This document shows, in pieces, positions 1 to 8,824 of a DNA stretch of 64,000 nt. Where the stretch lies: contig NZ_UAUI01000027.1 of the NCBI RefSeq assembly GCF_900455735.1, positions 124,001-188,000 of the forward strand. The letters are read 5' to 3'. Source of the DNA: Rhodococcus wratislaviensis. GTDB lineage: Bacteria; Actinomycetota; Actinomycetes; Mycobacteriales; Mycobacteriaceae. Position 1 is the stretch's first letter. Every line of letters begins with the position of its first letter. The notes beneath the pieces were generated by a model. That model saw only the letters and a program-made list of their open reading frames with translations, made no database searches and was not told the DNA's origin. A program made the position numbers and the translations under genes.

Positions 1-382
1 GCATCCTCTGCACGTGGTCGAACACGGCTGTCCGCAGATCGAGGATCAGGTTCTCACCGATGCTCGCCGACAGCCACCGCGTCCACAGGGCCAGCGCGGA
101 TTCGAGTACTGCGATGACCGCGATGAGTGCCGCGAGGCGCACGACGACGGACACCGCGTCGCCCCCGACGATGGCGTTGACGACACGGCCCGCCAGCACC
201 GGGGTGGCCACGGCCAGCGCGGCCGTGACGACGCTGAGCAGCAGATACCACCCGAGGCTGCGACGGTGCGGCAGGGCGAATCGGGCTATCCGCCGCAACG
301 TCGTGCGGGAGAAGGGTCGACGATCCTCTTGGGCGTGCATCGCGTTGTACATCGCGTTCCACGCCGTGACTTCCATGCTCAT
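1..382 (-). CDS. ABC transporter, N-terminal membrane part (partial, runs off window start)
   Basis: An open minus-strand frame begins at ATG 382 and continues past base 1, so only about 127 N-terminal residues are visible. They read as a cytoplasmic leader of about 40 residues, a first membrane helix (YLLLSVVTAALAVATPVLAG), a short loop, a second helix (ALIAVIAVLESALALW), and then a stretch ending IGENLILDLRTAVFDHVQRM. That last stretch is the typical intracellular loop of type I ABC exporter membrane domains (MsbA/LmrA-like). The start is supported by AGGAGG nine bases upstream. The nucleotide-binding domain, if fused, lies outside the window. The substrate cannot be inferred. Confidence 0.75.
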   Translation of the reverse strand, partial: MSMEVTAWNAMYNAMHAQEDRRPFSRTTLRRIARFALPHRRSLGWYLLLSVVTAALAVATPVLAGRVVNAIVGGDAVSVVVRLAALIAVIAVLESALALWTRWLSASIGENLILDLRTAVFDHVQRM

Positions 383-482
383 GCCAGCGGCCTCCTGTCG
401 CTATCCCCCCACGGTAGAGCCGGGGTATGACACGACGGTAGAACCTCAACTTTACTCGAGGTCAAGCCGCGGGCGTGAAGCG

Positions 483-1085
483 CTACTTCGCGACGTCCAC
501 GACCACCCGCGTCGGATCGGACAGGGCCGACACCGTGAAGGGACGGTCCGGTTGCGTCACGCCGATGAACGACTGCGTGACGCCTTCGAACACGAGCGCG
601 CCGTTGACCTCGGTCACCGTGCCGCCGGGAACACCGGGCACCGGGTTGGGGCCCGAGTATCCCTCCACATCACTGTCGAACGGGTACGCCGAGCCGTCGA
701 TCTGTACCTGCAGGATGCCGTTTCCCGACACCGGGATCGTCTTGCCGCTGCCGTCCTGCACCGCCTCGTCCACGTACGCGACCCGCCAGCCCGGCGTGCC
801 CTTGCCGCCGAGTTCGTACACCACGCGGTCGAATCCCTCGTGCTCGCCGACGCGGACGTCGGTGACCGTGAGCTTCGCGGACTCGGACGCCGCGGACGAT
901 TTCGGTGACGCGTCGGTCGGGATCGGCGCCGACTCGGATTCGAGGGCGCTACTGGTGGTGGCGGCCGCGGCCGGTGACGTCGCCGCCACACTGCTGGCGG
1001 AGTTCGACTCCGAGCATCCGGTGAGCGTCAGCGTCAGGGCGCAGGCGGCGAGCGCGGCGAAGGGACCGATCCGGTGGTTGATCAT
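483..1085 (-). CDS. AMIN-like domain lipoprotein
   Basis: This is a 200-residue exported lipoprotein. Residues 1-23 form a signal peptide ending in a lipobox (LTLTGC, Cys about 24). A Ser/Ala/Thr-rich linker runs to about residue 70. The folded domain starts at KLTVTDVRVGEHEGFDRVVY and ends PTRVVVDVAK; both ends match the AMIN-like domain of actinobacterial lipoproteins, related to periplasmic cell-wall-targeting domains. It is probably anchored to the outer face of the membrane. No catalytic domain is present and the partner is unknown. It sits alone between the divergently exported ABC gene and ychJ on the same strand. Confidence 0.75.
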   Translation of the reverse strand: MINHRIGPFAALAACALTLTLTGCSESNSASSVAATSPAAAATTSSALESESAPIPTDASPKSSAASESAKLTVTDVRVGEHEGFDRVVYELGGKGTPGWRVAYVDEAVQDGSGKTIPVSGNGILQVQIDGSAYPFDSDVEGYSGPNPVPGVPGGTVTEVNGALVFEGVTQSFIGVTQPDRPFTVSALSDPTRVVVDVAK

Positions 1086-1109
1086 GATCCGATCGTAAGC
1101 CGGGTGAGA

Positions 1110-1514
1110 TCAGACTCGAGGGAGCCCCTGGCGTGGCGTCGCGATCGCGTCCAGGTACAGCCAATTGCCGTCCTCACGGACGAATCGGCTGTTCTCGTGC
1201 AGCGATTCGCGGTGGCCGTCCAGGACGTAGTGCGCGCGGAACTCGACGGTGCCGGTGGTGTCGAGCAGTCCGCCGCCGCTCGTGCCCAGGATGTCGAGGC
1301 GGGTCCAGCGCTGCTCCGGATCGAGGTCCAGGGTCCCGGGCCGCGTGCTCGGATGCCAGGTCGCGAGCAGGTAGTCGGCATCCAGGACGGCGAACGCGCT
1401 GAACCGGGATCGCATGAGGCGCTCGGCCGTGGGCGCCTTCGTCTCGCCGCGGTGATACCTCCCGCAGCACTCGTCGTACGGTTCACCGAGCAGGCAGGGG
1501 CATCGAACGGTCAC
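1110..1514 (-). CDS. YchJ family protein (UPF0225, SEC-C/NTF2-like)
   Basis: A 134-residue protein that begins close to a Cys-rich SEC-C-like zinc motif (CPCLLGEPYDECCGRYH) and continues with the family core (AERLMRSRFSAFAVLDADYLLATWHPSTRP). The family is a small NTF2-like fold of unsettled function. GTG 1514 puts the zinc motif near the N-terminus as in relatives. An alternative GTG at 1538 overlaps the stop codon of the upstream synthetase gene (stop at 1535), so translational coupling is possible. Neither start has a convincing Shine-Dalgarno sequence. It probably forms an operon with the acyl-CoA synthetase. Confidence 0.8.
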   Translation of the reverse strand: MTVRCPCLLGEPYDECCGRYHRGETKAPTAERLMRSRFSAFAVLDADYLLATWHPSTRPGTLDLDPEQRWTRLDILGTSGGGLLDTTGTVEFRAHYVLDGHRESLHENSRFVREDGNWLYLDAIATPRQGLPRV

Positions 1515-1534
1515 GGCTCCAGTATGGACGGCGG

Positions 1535-3097
1535 TCACACGAGCTTGTGGGTGCGGTCCTTCCAGTACGGCGCGCGGAGTTCCCGCTTGAGGATCTTGCC
1601 GGTGGGGTTGCGGGGCAGCAGGTCGACGACGTCGACCGTCGTCGGGCACTTGAACTTCGCCAGACGCTGGCGGGTGTAGTGGATCAGCTCGTCCGGTTCG
1701 ATATTCGTCCCGGTCACCGGCACGACGACGGCCTTGACCGTCTCACCCCAGTGATCGTCGGGCACGCCGATCACCGCTACCTCCGCCACGGCCGGGTGTT
1801 CGACGAGCACCCGTTCGATCTCGGGGGAGTACACGTTCTCCCCGCCGGTGATGATCATGTCCTTGAGCCGGTCCTCGATGAACACGAAACCGTCGGCGTC
1901 CGCACGGCCCATGTCGCCGCTGCGCAACCACCCGTCGGCGGTGATGGCCTCCGCCGTCGCCTCGGGCTTGCCGAGATACCCGGGCGTGCGTTGTTCCGAA
2001 CGCCACCACAGTTCGCCCGTCTCGCCGGGGGCGACGTCCTCGGCGGTGGCCGGGTCCACGATGCGCATCTCCACACCGGGAATGGGCTGTCCCGCCGAGG
2101 CCATCCTCTCCTCCTGCGCCTCGTCGCGATGCACCTCGGGTAGCAGGGCGGTGACGACACCCGCGCATTCGGTCATTCCGTAGACCTGGACGAACTCCGC
2201 CTCCGGCCAGGCGGCGAGCGCGCTGCGCAGCAACGGCAGCGGCATCGGCGCCGCGCCGTACGTGATGCGATGCAGCGCACCGAACGCGGCCACGGCCTGC
2301 TCGCCCGCGGCGAGCACTCCGGCGATCACCGGCGGCACGAGGAACGCGATGTTCGCGCCCGCCGCGAGCGCGCCGAACAGGGACGGGGCGTCGGCCTCCC
2401 TGGTGAAGTGGCAGCGGGCGCCGGCGTGCACGCCCATGATCGCGTAGCAACTCCCGCCGACGTGGAACAGCGGCATGGCGACGAGCAGGCAGTCGTCGTG
2501 CCGCGCGGGCAGGATCTCGAGCACCGCGGTGCTGTGGGCGATCAGGTTGCGGTGGGTCAGCTGAACTCCCTTCGGCCTGCCGGTGGTTCCCGAGCTGTAC
2601 AGGATCAGTGCGGTGGCATCCGCGGCGACATCCGGCGCCGACTTCAGCACGGACGCCTCGCCGAGCCACGGCTCGAACTCGTCGTGTTCTCCGCCGACGG
2701 TGACGATCTGCTCGATGCCGGTCAGCCGGTCGCGGAGCGCCATGACCTGTTGGAGAAACTCGTTGCCCACGAACAGGATCCGTGCCCCGGAGTCGTTGAT
2801 CACGTAGTCGAGTTCCTCACCGGCCAGTCGCCAGTTGGGAACTGCGGCGGCCGCGCCGAGGAGCGAGGCGGCGTAGGTGACCTCGAGGCAGGACAGATGG
2901 TTCTTGTCGACGAACGCGACCGTGTCACCGGCCCCGATTCCGCCCTCCGCCAAGGCTCCCGCGATGTGCAGGATCCGGTCGTGCCATCCGGACCACGTGT
3001 ATTCGGTGCCCTGGAACTGCACGGCGACGTCGTCCGGACGGACCTGCGCCCAGTGCGCGAGTCGGTCGAAGATGATCTCGTTGTCGGCGTCCGACAT
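1535..3097 (-). CDS. acyl-CoA synthetase / AMP-dependent ligase
   Basis: A 520-residue member of the ANL superfamily, which activates a carboxylic acid with ATP to an acyl adenylate and then makes the CoA thioester. Visible motifs are the phosphate loop YSSGTTGRPKGVQLTHRN (about 168-185), the A5 motif YGMTECAG, the adenylate-binding motif GWLRSGDMGRADADG, the hinge DRLKDMIITGGENVYSPEIE and the catalytic lysine region NPTGKILKREL near the C-terminus. Length is normal for a FadD-type enzyme. The chain-length preference cannot be read from sequence. A perfect CRP-type palindrome lies 17 bases upstream of the start, suggesting control by cAMP-CRP. Confidence 0.85.
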   Translation of the reverse strand: MSDADNEIIFDRLAHWAQVRPDDVAVQFQGTEYTWSGWHDRILHIAGALAEGGIGAGDTVAFVDKNHLSCLEVTYAASLLGAAAAVPNWRLAGEELDYVINDSGARILFVGNEFLQQVMALRDRLTGIEQIVTVGGEHDEFEPWLGEASVLKSAPDVAADATALILYSSGTTGRPKGVQLTHRNLIAHSTAVLEILPARHDDCLLVAMPLFHVGGSCYAIMGVHAGARCHFTREADAPSLFGALAAGANIAFLVPPVIAGVLAAGEQAVAAFGALHRITYGAAPMPLPLLRSALAAWPEAEFVQVYGMTECAGVVTALLPEVHRDEAQEERMASAGQPIPGVEMRIVDPATAEDVAPGETGELWWRSEQRTPGYLGKPEATAEAITADGWLRSGDMGRADADGFVFIEDRLKDMIITGGENVYSPEIERVLVEHPAVAEVAVIGVPDDHWGETVKAVVVPVTGTNIEPDELIHYTRQRLAKFKCPTTVDVVDLLPRNPTGKILKRELRAPYWKDRTHKLV

Positions 3098-3113
3098 GCG
3101 CCCACCTCTCGTC

Positions 3114-3129
3114 TGTGACGTCAGTCACA
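3114..3129. promoter_or_regulatory. CRP-type operator
   Basis: TGTGACGTCAGTCACA is a perfect inverted repeat and matches the CRP/FNR-family consensus TGTGA-N6-TCACA at every fixed base. It lies 17-32 bases upstream of the acyl-CoA synthetase ATG (3097) in the region where its promoter should be. Binding there could block or activate depending on the transcription start, which cannot be placed from sequence. Confidence 0.6.
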
Positions 3130-3169
3130 TCAGGCTAGTAGCCGGTGATCCGATCAGTGACGTTTTGCC

Positions 3170-3994
3170 TCACGCGGCCGAACTGCTTCGGCTCTGTGCG
3201 TCCGCGCGTCGCAGCGCGGCGGTGCCGATGGCGCCGACCACGATCAGGGTGATGCCCAGCCAGTCGGGGTCGTTGTCGGTGACGAGCATGGCGATCCCCA
3301 CGCCGACCACGAACGGCGGCAGGAAGTCGAACAGTTTGACGAGGGGCGGTGCCACCTCTTCCGGTTCTCCGGGCTCCCGCGGCGCCTGCGCGCTCGCCAC
3401 GTCCGGATACCACTCGGTGAAGGACAGCGCGAACAGCAACGCCCCGATCGGGATGATCCAGCCCGTCCAGAAATTGTCCGGCTGGTCGAGGACCAGGTCG
3501 CCGTACAGTCCCGCCGCCGCCGACACCGTGAAGGACAGCGCCCACACCAGCGTGATGAGCTGATTGACCTTGAGGAACAGCGGCGAGGTCCAATACTCCT
3601 CGGGTGTGGTCTCTTTCGCGTACGGCAGGGTGAACGGATTGCGCAGCAGCAACGACCCGAACGCGAATGCGACCAGCGCCAGGCTCGACATTTCGCCCGA
3701 CCACTTCTCCAGCCAGGTGATCAGGTCGTCGGAGGCGAACAGTCCGATCGCGGCGAGGCCGCCGAAGTAGAGGATGTCGAACACTTCGAGGGGTTTGAGG
3801 GTTCCGCCCCGGCGGTGGCCGAGGAACAGGAACAGGATCGACAACCCGAGAGCGGTGGCGACCGATTCCTCGAACCGCCCGGGGCCGGACAGCAGTGACA
3901 TCAGGATCCACGGCGCCAGCCCGGCAAACGGTGACTGCAGGAACGCGTCGAGGAACCGCGATCCCGCCCGGGGTTTGGGGGATTCGATGGCCAT
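3170..3994 (-). CDS. multi-spanning membrane protein of unknown function
   Basis: A 274-residue protein with at least seven hydrophobic segments, such as FAGLAPWILMSLLSG, VATALGLSILFLFLG, ILYFGGLAAIGLFA, ALVAFAFGSLLL, LITLVWALSFTVSAAAGLY, GWIIPIGALLFALSF and WLGITLIVVGAIGTAAL. It has no recognisable catalytic motif, and I do not recognise the family. ATG 3994 is chosen because AAGGAG sits five bases upstream. The frame is open back to a GTG at 4087, but that start has no ribosome site and would add a polar Thr/Glu-rich tail. The gene ends about 40 bases before the CRP site of the synthetase gene. Confidence 0.7.
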   Translation of the reverse strand: MAIESPKPRAGSRFLDAFLQSPFAGLAPWILMSLLSGPGRFEESVATALGLSILFLFLGHRRGGTLKPLEVFDILYFGGLAAIGLFASDDLITWLEKWSGEMSSLALVAFAFGSLLLRNPFTLPYAKETTPEEYWTSPLFLKVNQLITLVWALSFTVSAAAGLYGDLVLDQPDNFWTGWIIPIGALLFALSFTEWYPDVASAQAPREPGEPEEVAPPLVKLFDFLPPFVVGVGIAMLVTDNDPDWLGITLIVVGAIGTAALRRADAQSRSSSAA

Positions 3995-4231
3995 GAGGCT
4001 CTCCTTCGCGCCGGCGATACCGGAATTCTCCCAGGTCGGTACTTCCGTTGTGGGCGTTTCCGTGCGGGTCTCCGTGTCCGAGATCACGTCCGCGAGGATC
4101 GAAGATCAGGGTGGTCCCTGATGGCGGGCCGCCGCGGGTGTCGACAAGATGGAGGAGTGCGCCGCGCGTGCACCGTCCCGGCCCGTCACCACGGGGCCGG
4201 ACCGCCACAAGAGGAATGACGAAAGGCGATC

Positions 4232-5005
4232 ATGAGCACGCATGCCCCCGCTGTCGCTGCCCGTGCTGTCGAGCTGTCCAAGACGTACGGCACCGGCGAC
4301 ACCCAGGTCCACGCGCTCAGCGCGGTATCCGCGGAGTTCGCCCGTGGTGAGTTCACTGCGATCATGGGACCGTCCGGTTCCGGTAAGTCGACGCTGATGC
4401 ACTGCCTGGCCGGTCTCGACGCGGCCAGTTCGGGTTCCGTCCTCATCGGCGACACCGAGTTGACGACGCTGACGGACAAGCAGATGACGCAGCTGCGACG
4501 CGACCGGATCGGCTTCGTGTTCCAGGCGTTCAACCTGGTGCCGACGCTGACGGCACTGGAGAACATCACGCTTCCGCTGGACATCGCGGGCCGCAAGCCG
4601 GACGCCGCGTGGCTCGAGAACGTGCTCACCAAGCTCGGACTGCAGGACCGTCTCGAGCATCGCCCCGGCGAATTGTCCGGAGGTCAGCAGCAGCGCGTCG
4701 CGTGTGCCCGTGCCCTGGCCGGGCAGCCGGAGATCATCTTCGGCGACGAGCCCACCGGCAATCTCGACTCGAAGTCCTCGGGTGAGGTGCTGTCGATCCT
4801 GCGGGCCGCGGTGGACGAGTTCCACCAGACCGTCGTCATCGTCACGCACGATCCCCGCGCGGCGGCCTACGCCGACCGGGTGGTCTTCCTCGCCGACGGC
4901 AAGATCGTCGACGAACTGCGTGATCCGACGGCCGATTCGGTACTCGACACGATGAAGCGACTCGACGAGCCCGCCCACGCCCTCGCGTCCGACGCGGCGG
5001 TCTGA
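4232..5005 (+). CDS. ABC transporter ATP-binding protein (MacB/LolD type)
   Basis: A 257-residue ATPase that powers the FtsX-like permease encoded four bases downstream. Walker A is GPSGSGKST (46-54), the signature is LSGGQQQR (about 148-155) and Walker B is IIFGDEPTGNLDS. The QAFNLVPTLTALENI stretch around the Q-loop is characteristic of the MacB/LolD subfamily. These ATPases drive mechanotransmission or export of lipids, peptides or proteins rather than classical import. The start has a purine-rich GAAAGG eight bases upstream. The C-terminal extension of about 25 residues after the H-loop is acidic and unremarkable. Confidence 0.92.
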   Translation: MSTHAPAVAARAVELSKTYGTGDTQVHALSAVSAEFARGEFTAIMGPSGSGKSTLMHCLAGLDAASSGSVLIGDTELTTLTDKQMTQLRRDRIGFVFQAFNLVPTLTALENITLPLDIAGRKPDAAWLENVLTKLGLQDRLEHRPGELSGGQQQRVACARALAGQPEIIFGDEPTGNLDSKSSGEVLSILRAAVDEFHQTVVIVTHDPRAAAYADRVVFLADGKIVDELRDPTADSVLDTMKRLDEPAHALASDAAV

Positions 5006-5009
5006 CCGC

Positions 5010-7541
5010 ATGGCGTCCACATCCAGCGCTCCGATGCGCAAGGTGTCGCTGCGCAACCTGGCGGCGCACAAGGTCAGGCTGGCACTGACGGTGCTGTCCG
5101 TGGTGCTCGGCACCGCCTTCGTCGCAGGCTCCTTCGTCTTCACCGACACGCTCCAGAAGACGTTCGACTCGATCTTCGAGAACACCGCGCAAGGGGTCGA
5201 CGTCCGGGTGTCGAGCGAGGAGCGCAACTCCAGCGGAGTGCCCCTCGCCGACCTCGACACCATCACCGCGCTCGGCGGAGTGCGCGCGGTCGCACCTGCC
5301 GTCAGCGGGCAGATCGTCCTGATCGACTCCGACGGCGCCGCCGTCCAGACGGGTGGTGCGCCGAGCATCGGCGAGTCCTACCTGCCGCCGGGTCAGGCGC
5401 TCGGTGAACCCGACGAATACGTTCAGGGCGGGCCGCCTGCCCAGGTCGGCCAGATGGCCGTCAACGCCAGTGCCGCCGACCGTGCGCAACTGGCGGTCGG
5501 CGACACCACCAAAGTTCTCGTGCCCGCTCGTGGCATGGTCGACGTCACCGTCTCCGGCATCTACGACACCGGCAACGAGACCGGCGGATTCATCGGCGCG
5601 ACGTTCGTCGACTCGCAGGCCCGCGAACTGTTCACCGACGGCAAGCACGTCGAGTACATCGACGTCGCCGGGACGGGTCTGTCCCAGACCGAACTGCGCG
5701 ACGAGATCGCTGCGGCCCTTCCCGACGCGAAGGTCCAGACCGGCGACGAGGTGCGCGAGGAGACCAAGGCTCAGGTGACGGAGGCGCTGAGTTTCATCAA
5801 CTACTTCCTCCTCGCGTTCGGTGCGATCGCCCTGCTCGTCGGCACATTCATCATCTACAACACGTTCTCGATGATCGTGGCCCAGCGTCTGCGGGAGCTG
5901 GCGCTGCTCCGCGCGATCGGTGCCAGCCGCAAGCAGGTGGGACGTTCCGTGGTCTTCGAGGCCCTCGTGGTCGGCGTGATCGGCAGTGCGATCGGGATCG
6001 CCGCCGGCGTCGGCCTGGCCTACGGCCTGCGCGGACTGCTGAACGCGTTCGACGTCGGTCTGCCCGAAGGTCCCCTGCAGGTGGGGCCACGCACGATTCT
6101 CATCGCCCTCGTGGTCGGAGTGCTCGTGACGACGATCAGCGCGTACGCACCCGCCCGGCGCGCGTCCAAGGTGCCGCCGGTCGCGGCGATGCGGGAGGAA
6201 TTCGCGTCCACCGGTGACTCGCTGCACGTGCGCACCATCGCCGGTGCCGTCCTCGGTGTCCTCGGCGTCGTGGGACTCGTCATCGGATCGCGGGGCACGG
6301 GTGGAGGCGCCGCCGCCGTCGTCGGTGCCGGAGCGCTCGGTCTGATCCTGGCCGTGCTGTTCGCCGCCCCCGCGTTGTCCCGGCCGATCGTCGGGGCGCT
6401 CGGAGCGGTGCTGGCCAAGCCGTTCGGCCCGGTCGGGCGACTGGCCCGCACCAACGCCGTGCGGAATCCGCGCCGCACCGCCGCCACCGCGTTCGCGCTG
6501 ACGCTCGGTCTGATGCTCGTGTCCGTGATCGGCGTGTTCGGCGCGTCCGCGAAGGCCAGCGTCAACCAGCTCGTCGACTCGGGGGTGTCCGCCGACTACG
6601 TGCTCACCGGACCCAACCAGATCGGTGTGCCCAGCGGCGCGGCGAGGGCCGTGCGGAACCTCGACGACGTCCAGAGCGCCGCCGCCCTGCATCCGGTGTC
6701 CGTCAAGGTCGACGACGAGCAGCAGCAGGGCGCGTCGCTGGACGGCCCGCTCGAGGGCGTCCTCGACTACAAGCTCGTCGAGGGCGGCGCCGATCTGACG
6801 GGCAACCACCTCGTCGTGTCCCAGACGACGGCCGCGCAGAAGGGCTGGACGCTGGGGACGACGGTCCCGATGACGAGCGCCGACGGGAAGGTCGTCGACG
6901 CCGAGGTCACCGGCGTCTTCGAGGACAACCAGCTGGTCGGCGACTGGCTCGTCTCGGACGACGTGTACCGCCAGGTGATGCCCGCGGCGACCATTCCCGA
7001 TCTGGCGGTCCTCGTCGACGCGAAGCCGGGTGCGGATCTGACGCAGCTGCGCGCCGACCTCGAATCCGCGACCAAGCAGTTCGTCGTCGTTCAGGTGCAG
7101 GACCGGGAACAGTTCAAGGGAACACAGGGGCAGCAGATCGACACTCTCCTCGCCATCCTGTACGGACTGCTCGCGCTCGCCGTCGTGATCGCGATCCTCG
7201 GCATCATCAACACACTCGCGCTGTCGGTGGTCGAGCGCAGGCGGGAGATCGGCATGCTTCGCGCGGTCGGAATGCAGCGGTCCCAGATGCGTCGCACGAT
7301 CTACCTGGAGTCGATGCTGATCGCCGTGTTCGGTGCGGCCGTCGGCGTACTGCTCGGCATCGCGTTCGGCTGGGGCTTCGTGAGCACCCTGAAGGATCAG
7401 GGTCTCGACCAGGTGACGGTGCCATGGGGGCAGGTGGTCGCGATGCTGCTCGGATCCGGCGTGGTCGGCGTGCTCGCAGCACTGTGGCCGGCGAGTCGCG
7501 CCGCCCGCACCCGGCCTCTCGAGGCCATCGCCGATCTCTGA
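5010..7541 (+). CDS. FtsX-like ABC transporter permease (double FtsX domain)
   Basis: An 843-residue permease with two FtsX/MacB halves. An N-terminal helix (about 20-42) is followed by a large extracytoplasmic MacB-type domain up to about residue 255. A block of membrane helices follows (FLLAFGAIALLVGTFIIYN and on). A middle segment with further helices leads to NPRRTAATAFALTLGLMLVS, which starts the second half. A second extracytoplasmic domain (about 515-715) precedes the final helices (LLALAVVIAILGIINTLALS to the end). It has the TLALSVVERRREIGMLRAVG signature of the FtsX family. It forms a transporter with the preceding ATPase. The substrate is unknown; relatives act on lipoproteins, peptides or envelope lipids. 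Confidence 0.9.
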   Translation: MASTSSAPMRKVSLRNLAAHKVRLALTVLSVVLGTAFVAGSFVFTDTLQKTFDSIFENTAQGVDVRVSSEERNSSGVPLADLDTITALGGVRAVAPAVSGQIVLIDSDGAAVQTGGAPSIGESYLPPGQALGEPDEYVQGGPPAQVGQMAVNASAADRAQLAVGDTTKVLVPARGMVDVTVSGIYDTGNETGGFIGATFVDSQARELFTDGKHVEYIDVAGTGLSQTELRDEIAAALPDAKVQTGDEVREETKAQVTEALSFINYFLLAFGAIALLVGTFIIYNTFSMIVAQRLRELALLRAIGASRKQVGRSVVFEALVVGVIGSAIGIAAGVGLAYGLRGLLNAFDVGLPEGPLQVGPRTILIALVVGVLVTTISAYAPARRASKVPPVAAMREEFASTGDSLHVRTIAGAVLGVLGVVGLVIGSRGTGGGAAAVVGAGALGLILAVLFAAPALSRPIVGALGAVLAKPFGPVGRLARTNAVRNPRRTAATAFALTLGLMLVSVIGVFGASAKASVNQLVDSGVSADYVLTGPNQIGVPSGAARAVRNLDDVQSAAALHPVSVKVDDEQQQGASLDGPLEGVLDYKLVEGGADLTGNHLVVSQTTAAQKGWTLGTTVPMTSADGKVVDAEVTGVFEDNQLVGDWLVSDDVYRQVMPAATIPDLAVLVDAKPGADLTQLRADLESATKQFVVVQVQDREQFKGTQGQQIDTLLAILYGLLALAVVIAILGIINTLALSVVERRREIGMLRAVGMQRSQMRRTIYLESMLIAVFGAAVGVLLGIAFGWGFVSTLKDQGLDQVTVPWGQVVAMLLGSGVVGVLAALWPASRAARTRPLEAIADL

Positions 7542-7587
7542 CCCGTGAGTACTTGTTAACCGCCCGCGGTTAACAAGTACTCACGGG
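7542..7587. repeat. 46-bp perfect palindrome between permease and reductase genes
   Basis: Two perfectly complementary 22-base arms (7542-7563 and 7566-7587) flank a two-base centre (CC). The arm contains GTGAGTACTTGTTAACCGC. It starts at the first base after the permease stop codon and ends 24 bases before the reductase start. No T-run follows, so it is not a classical intrinsic terminator. It could be a dispersed palindromic repeat, a cruciform or RNA hairpin that stops transcription or protects the 3' end, or a protein-binding site. Confidence 0.85.
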
Positions 7588-7610
7588 CGCGGAGCGCATA
7601 ATGTGGTCGC

Positions 7611-8792
7611 GTGCAGAGAATTGTGATCGTGGGAGCGGGCCTCGCAGGTCTGCGGACAGCCGAGGAACTCCGGCGGGCCGGATACGAGGGTGACCTGGTT
7701 CTTCTCGGCGGTGAACCGCACCTTCCGTACGACCGCCCACCGCTGTCGAAGGAAGTGATGCGCGGGGAGAAGAGCGACACCACGCTCAAGCCGCGGGAGT
7801 TCTTCGACGAGAAGAACATCGACTTGCGTCTGGGGGTCGAGGCGGCCTCGGTGGACACCGGATCCCGCATCCTGAGACTCGCCGACGAGACCGAACTCGG
7901 CTACGACGAACTGGTGATCGCCACCGGCCTCGTGCCGCGGCGCATCCCGGGGCTGCCGGACCTCGCGGGCGTCCACGTTCTCCGTTCCATCGACGAGAGC
8001 CTGGCGTTGCGCGCGGACCTCGCCGAGGGCAAGCGCGCACTGATCGTCGGTGCGGGGTTCATCGGCTGCGAGCTGGCGGCGAGCATGCGGGCCGGTGGTC
8101 TCGACGTGGTGCTGGTGGAGCCGCAGCCGACGCCGCTCGCGTCCGTGCTCGGCGAGAAGATCGGCGGATTCGTCGCCCGGCTGCACACCGGCGAGGGGGT
8201 CGATCTGCGGGCTGGTGTCGGGCTCACGTCGCTGGTGGGGTCGGACCGGGTCACCGGAGCCGTCCTCGGCGACGGAACCGAGGTGGACGTCGACGTCGTG
8301 GCGATCGGGGTCGGCTCGGTGCCGGTCACCGCGTGGCTCGACGGCTCGGGTGTCGAACTGGCCAACGGTGTGGTGTGCGACGGCGTCGGACGCACGGCGG
8401 TCCCGCACGTGTGGGCGGTCGGCGACGTGGCCGCGTGGCAGCTGCGGGTGGGCGGCCGCAAGCGCGTCGAGCACTGGAGCAATGCCGGTGAGCAGGCCAA
8501 GATCCTCGCCGGGGCGTTGACCGGGACCGGCGACGAGAACGCCGCCGCTCAGGTGCCGTACTTCTGGAGCGACCAGTACGACATCAAGATCCAGGCACTG
8601 GGCACGGTAGCGGCCACCGACGAGGTGCACGTGATCAAGGACGACGGCCGCAAGTTCCTCGCCTACTACGAGCGGGACGGCATCCTGGCCGGTGTCGTCG
8701 GCGGTGGAATGGCGGGCGGCGTGATGAAGATGCGGGGCAAGATCGCGGCGGGAACTCCGATCGGCGAGGTCCTCGAGGCCGCGTCGGCGTAG
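7611..8792 (+). CDS. FAD-dependent ferredoxin/rubredoxin reductase
   Basis: A 393-residue pyridine nucleotide-disulfide oxidoreductase of the BphA4/ferredoxin reductase type, which passes electrons from NAD(P)H through FAD to a ferredoxin or rubredoxin. Visible features are the N-terminal FAD motif VIVGAGLAGLRTAEEL, the YDRPPLSKE motif, the NAD motif ALIVGAGFIGCELA (about 143-156), the second FAD motif VPHVWAVGDVA, and a C-terminal reductase domain beginning VPYFWSDQYDIKIQALG. The start is GTG; the frame upstream lies in the palindrome. No ferredoxin or oxygenase gene is adjacent, so its partner is elsewhere. Confidence 0.88.
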   Translation: MQRIVIVGAGLAGLRTAEELRRAGYEGDLVLLGGEPHLPYDRPPLSKEVMRGEKSDTTLKPREFFDEKNIDLRLGVEAASVDTGSRILRLADETELGYDELVIATGLVPRRIPGLPDLAGVHVLRSIDESLALRADLAEGKRALIVGAGFIGCELAASMRAGGLDVVLVEPQPTPLASVLGEKIGGFVARLHTGEGVDLRAGVGLTSLVGSDRVTGAVLGDGTEVDVDVVAIGVGSVPVTAWLDGSGVELANGVVCDGVGRTAVPHVWAVGDVAAWQLRVGGRKRVEHWSNAGEQAKILAGALTGTGDENAAAQVPYFWSDQYDIKIQALGTVAATDEVHVIKDDGRKFLAYYERDGILAGVVGGGMAGGVMKMRGKIAAGTPIGEVLEAASA

Positions 8793-8824
8793 GCGGCCGG
8801 GCGGGGGCGCGATAGATTCTCCGG

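Noticed and set aside
3170-4087. Longer GTG start for the membrane protein
   Set aside because: GTG 4087 lacks a ribosome site and adds a polar tail; ATG 3994 has AAGGAG at ideal spacing.
4842-6809. 655-residue minus-strand open frame opposite the ABC genes
   Set aside because: It covers the FtsX permease and end of the ATPase gene on the other strand, is full of His/Arg/Asp-rich low-complexity sequence, and has no family resemblance. It is a high-GC shadow frame.
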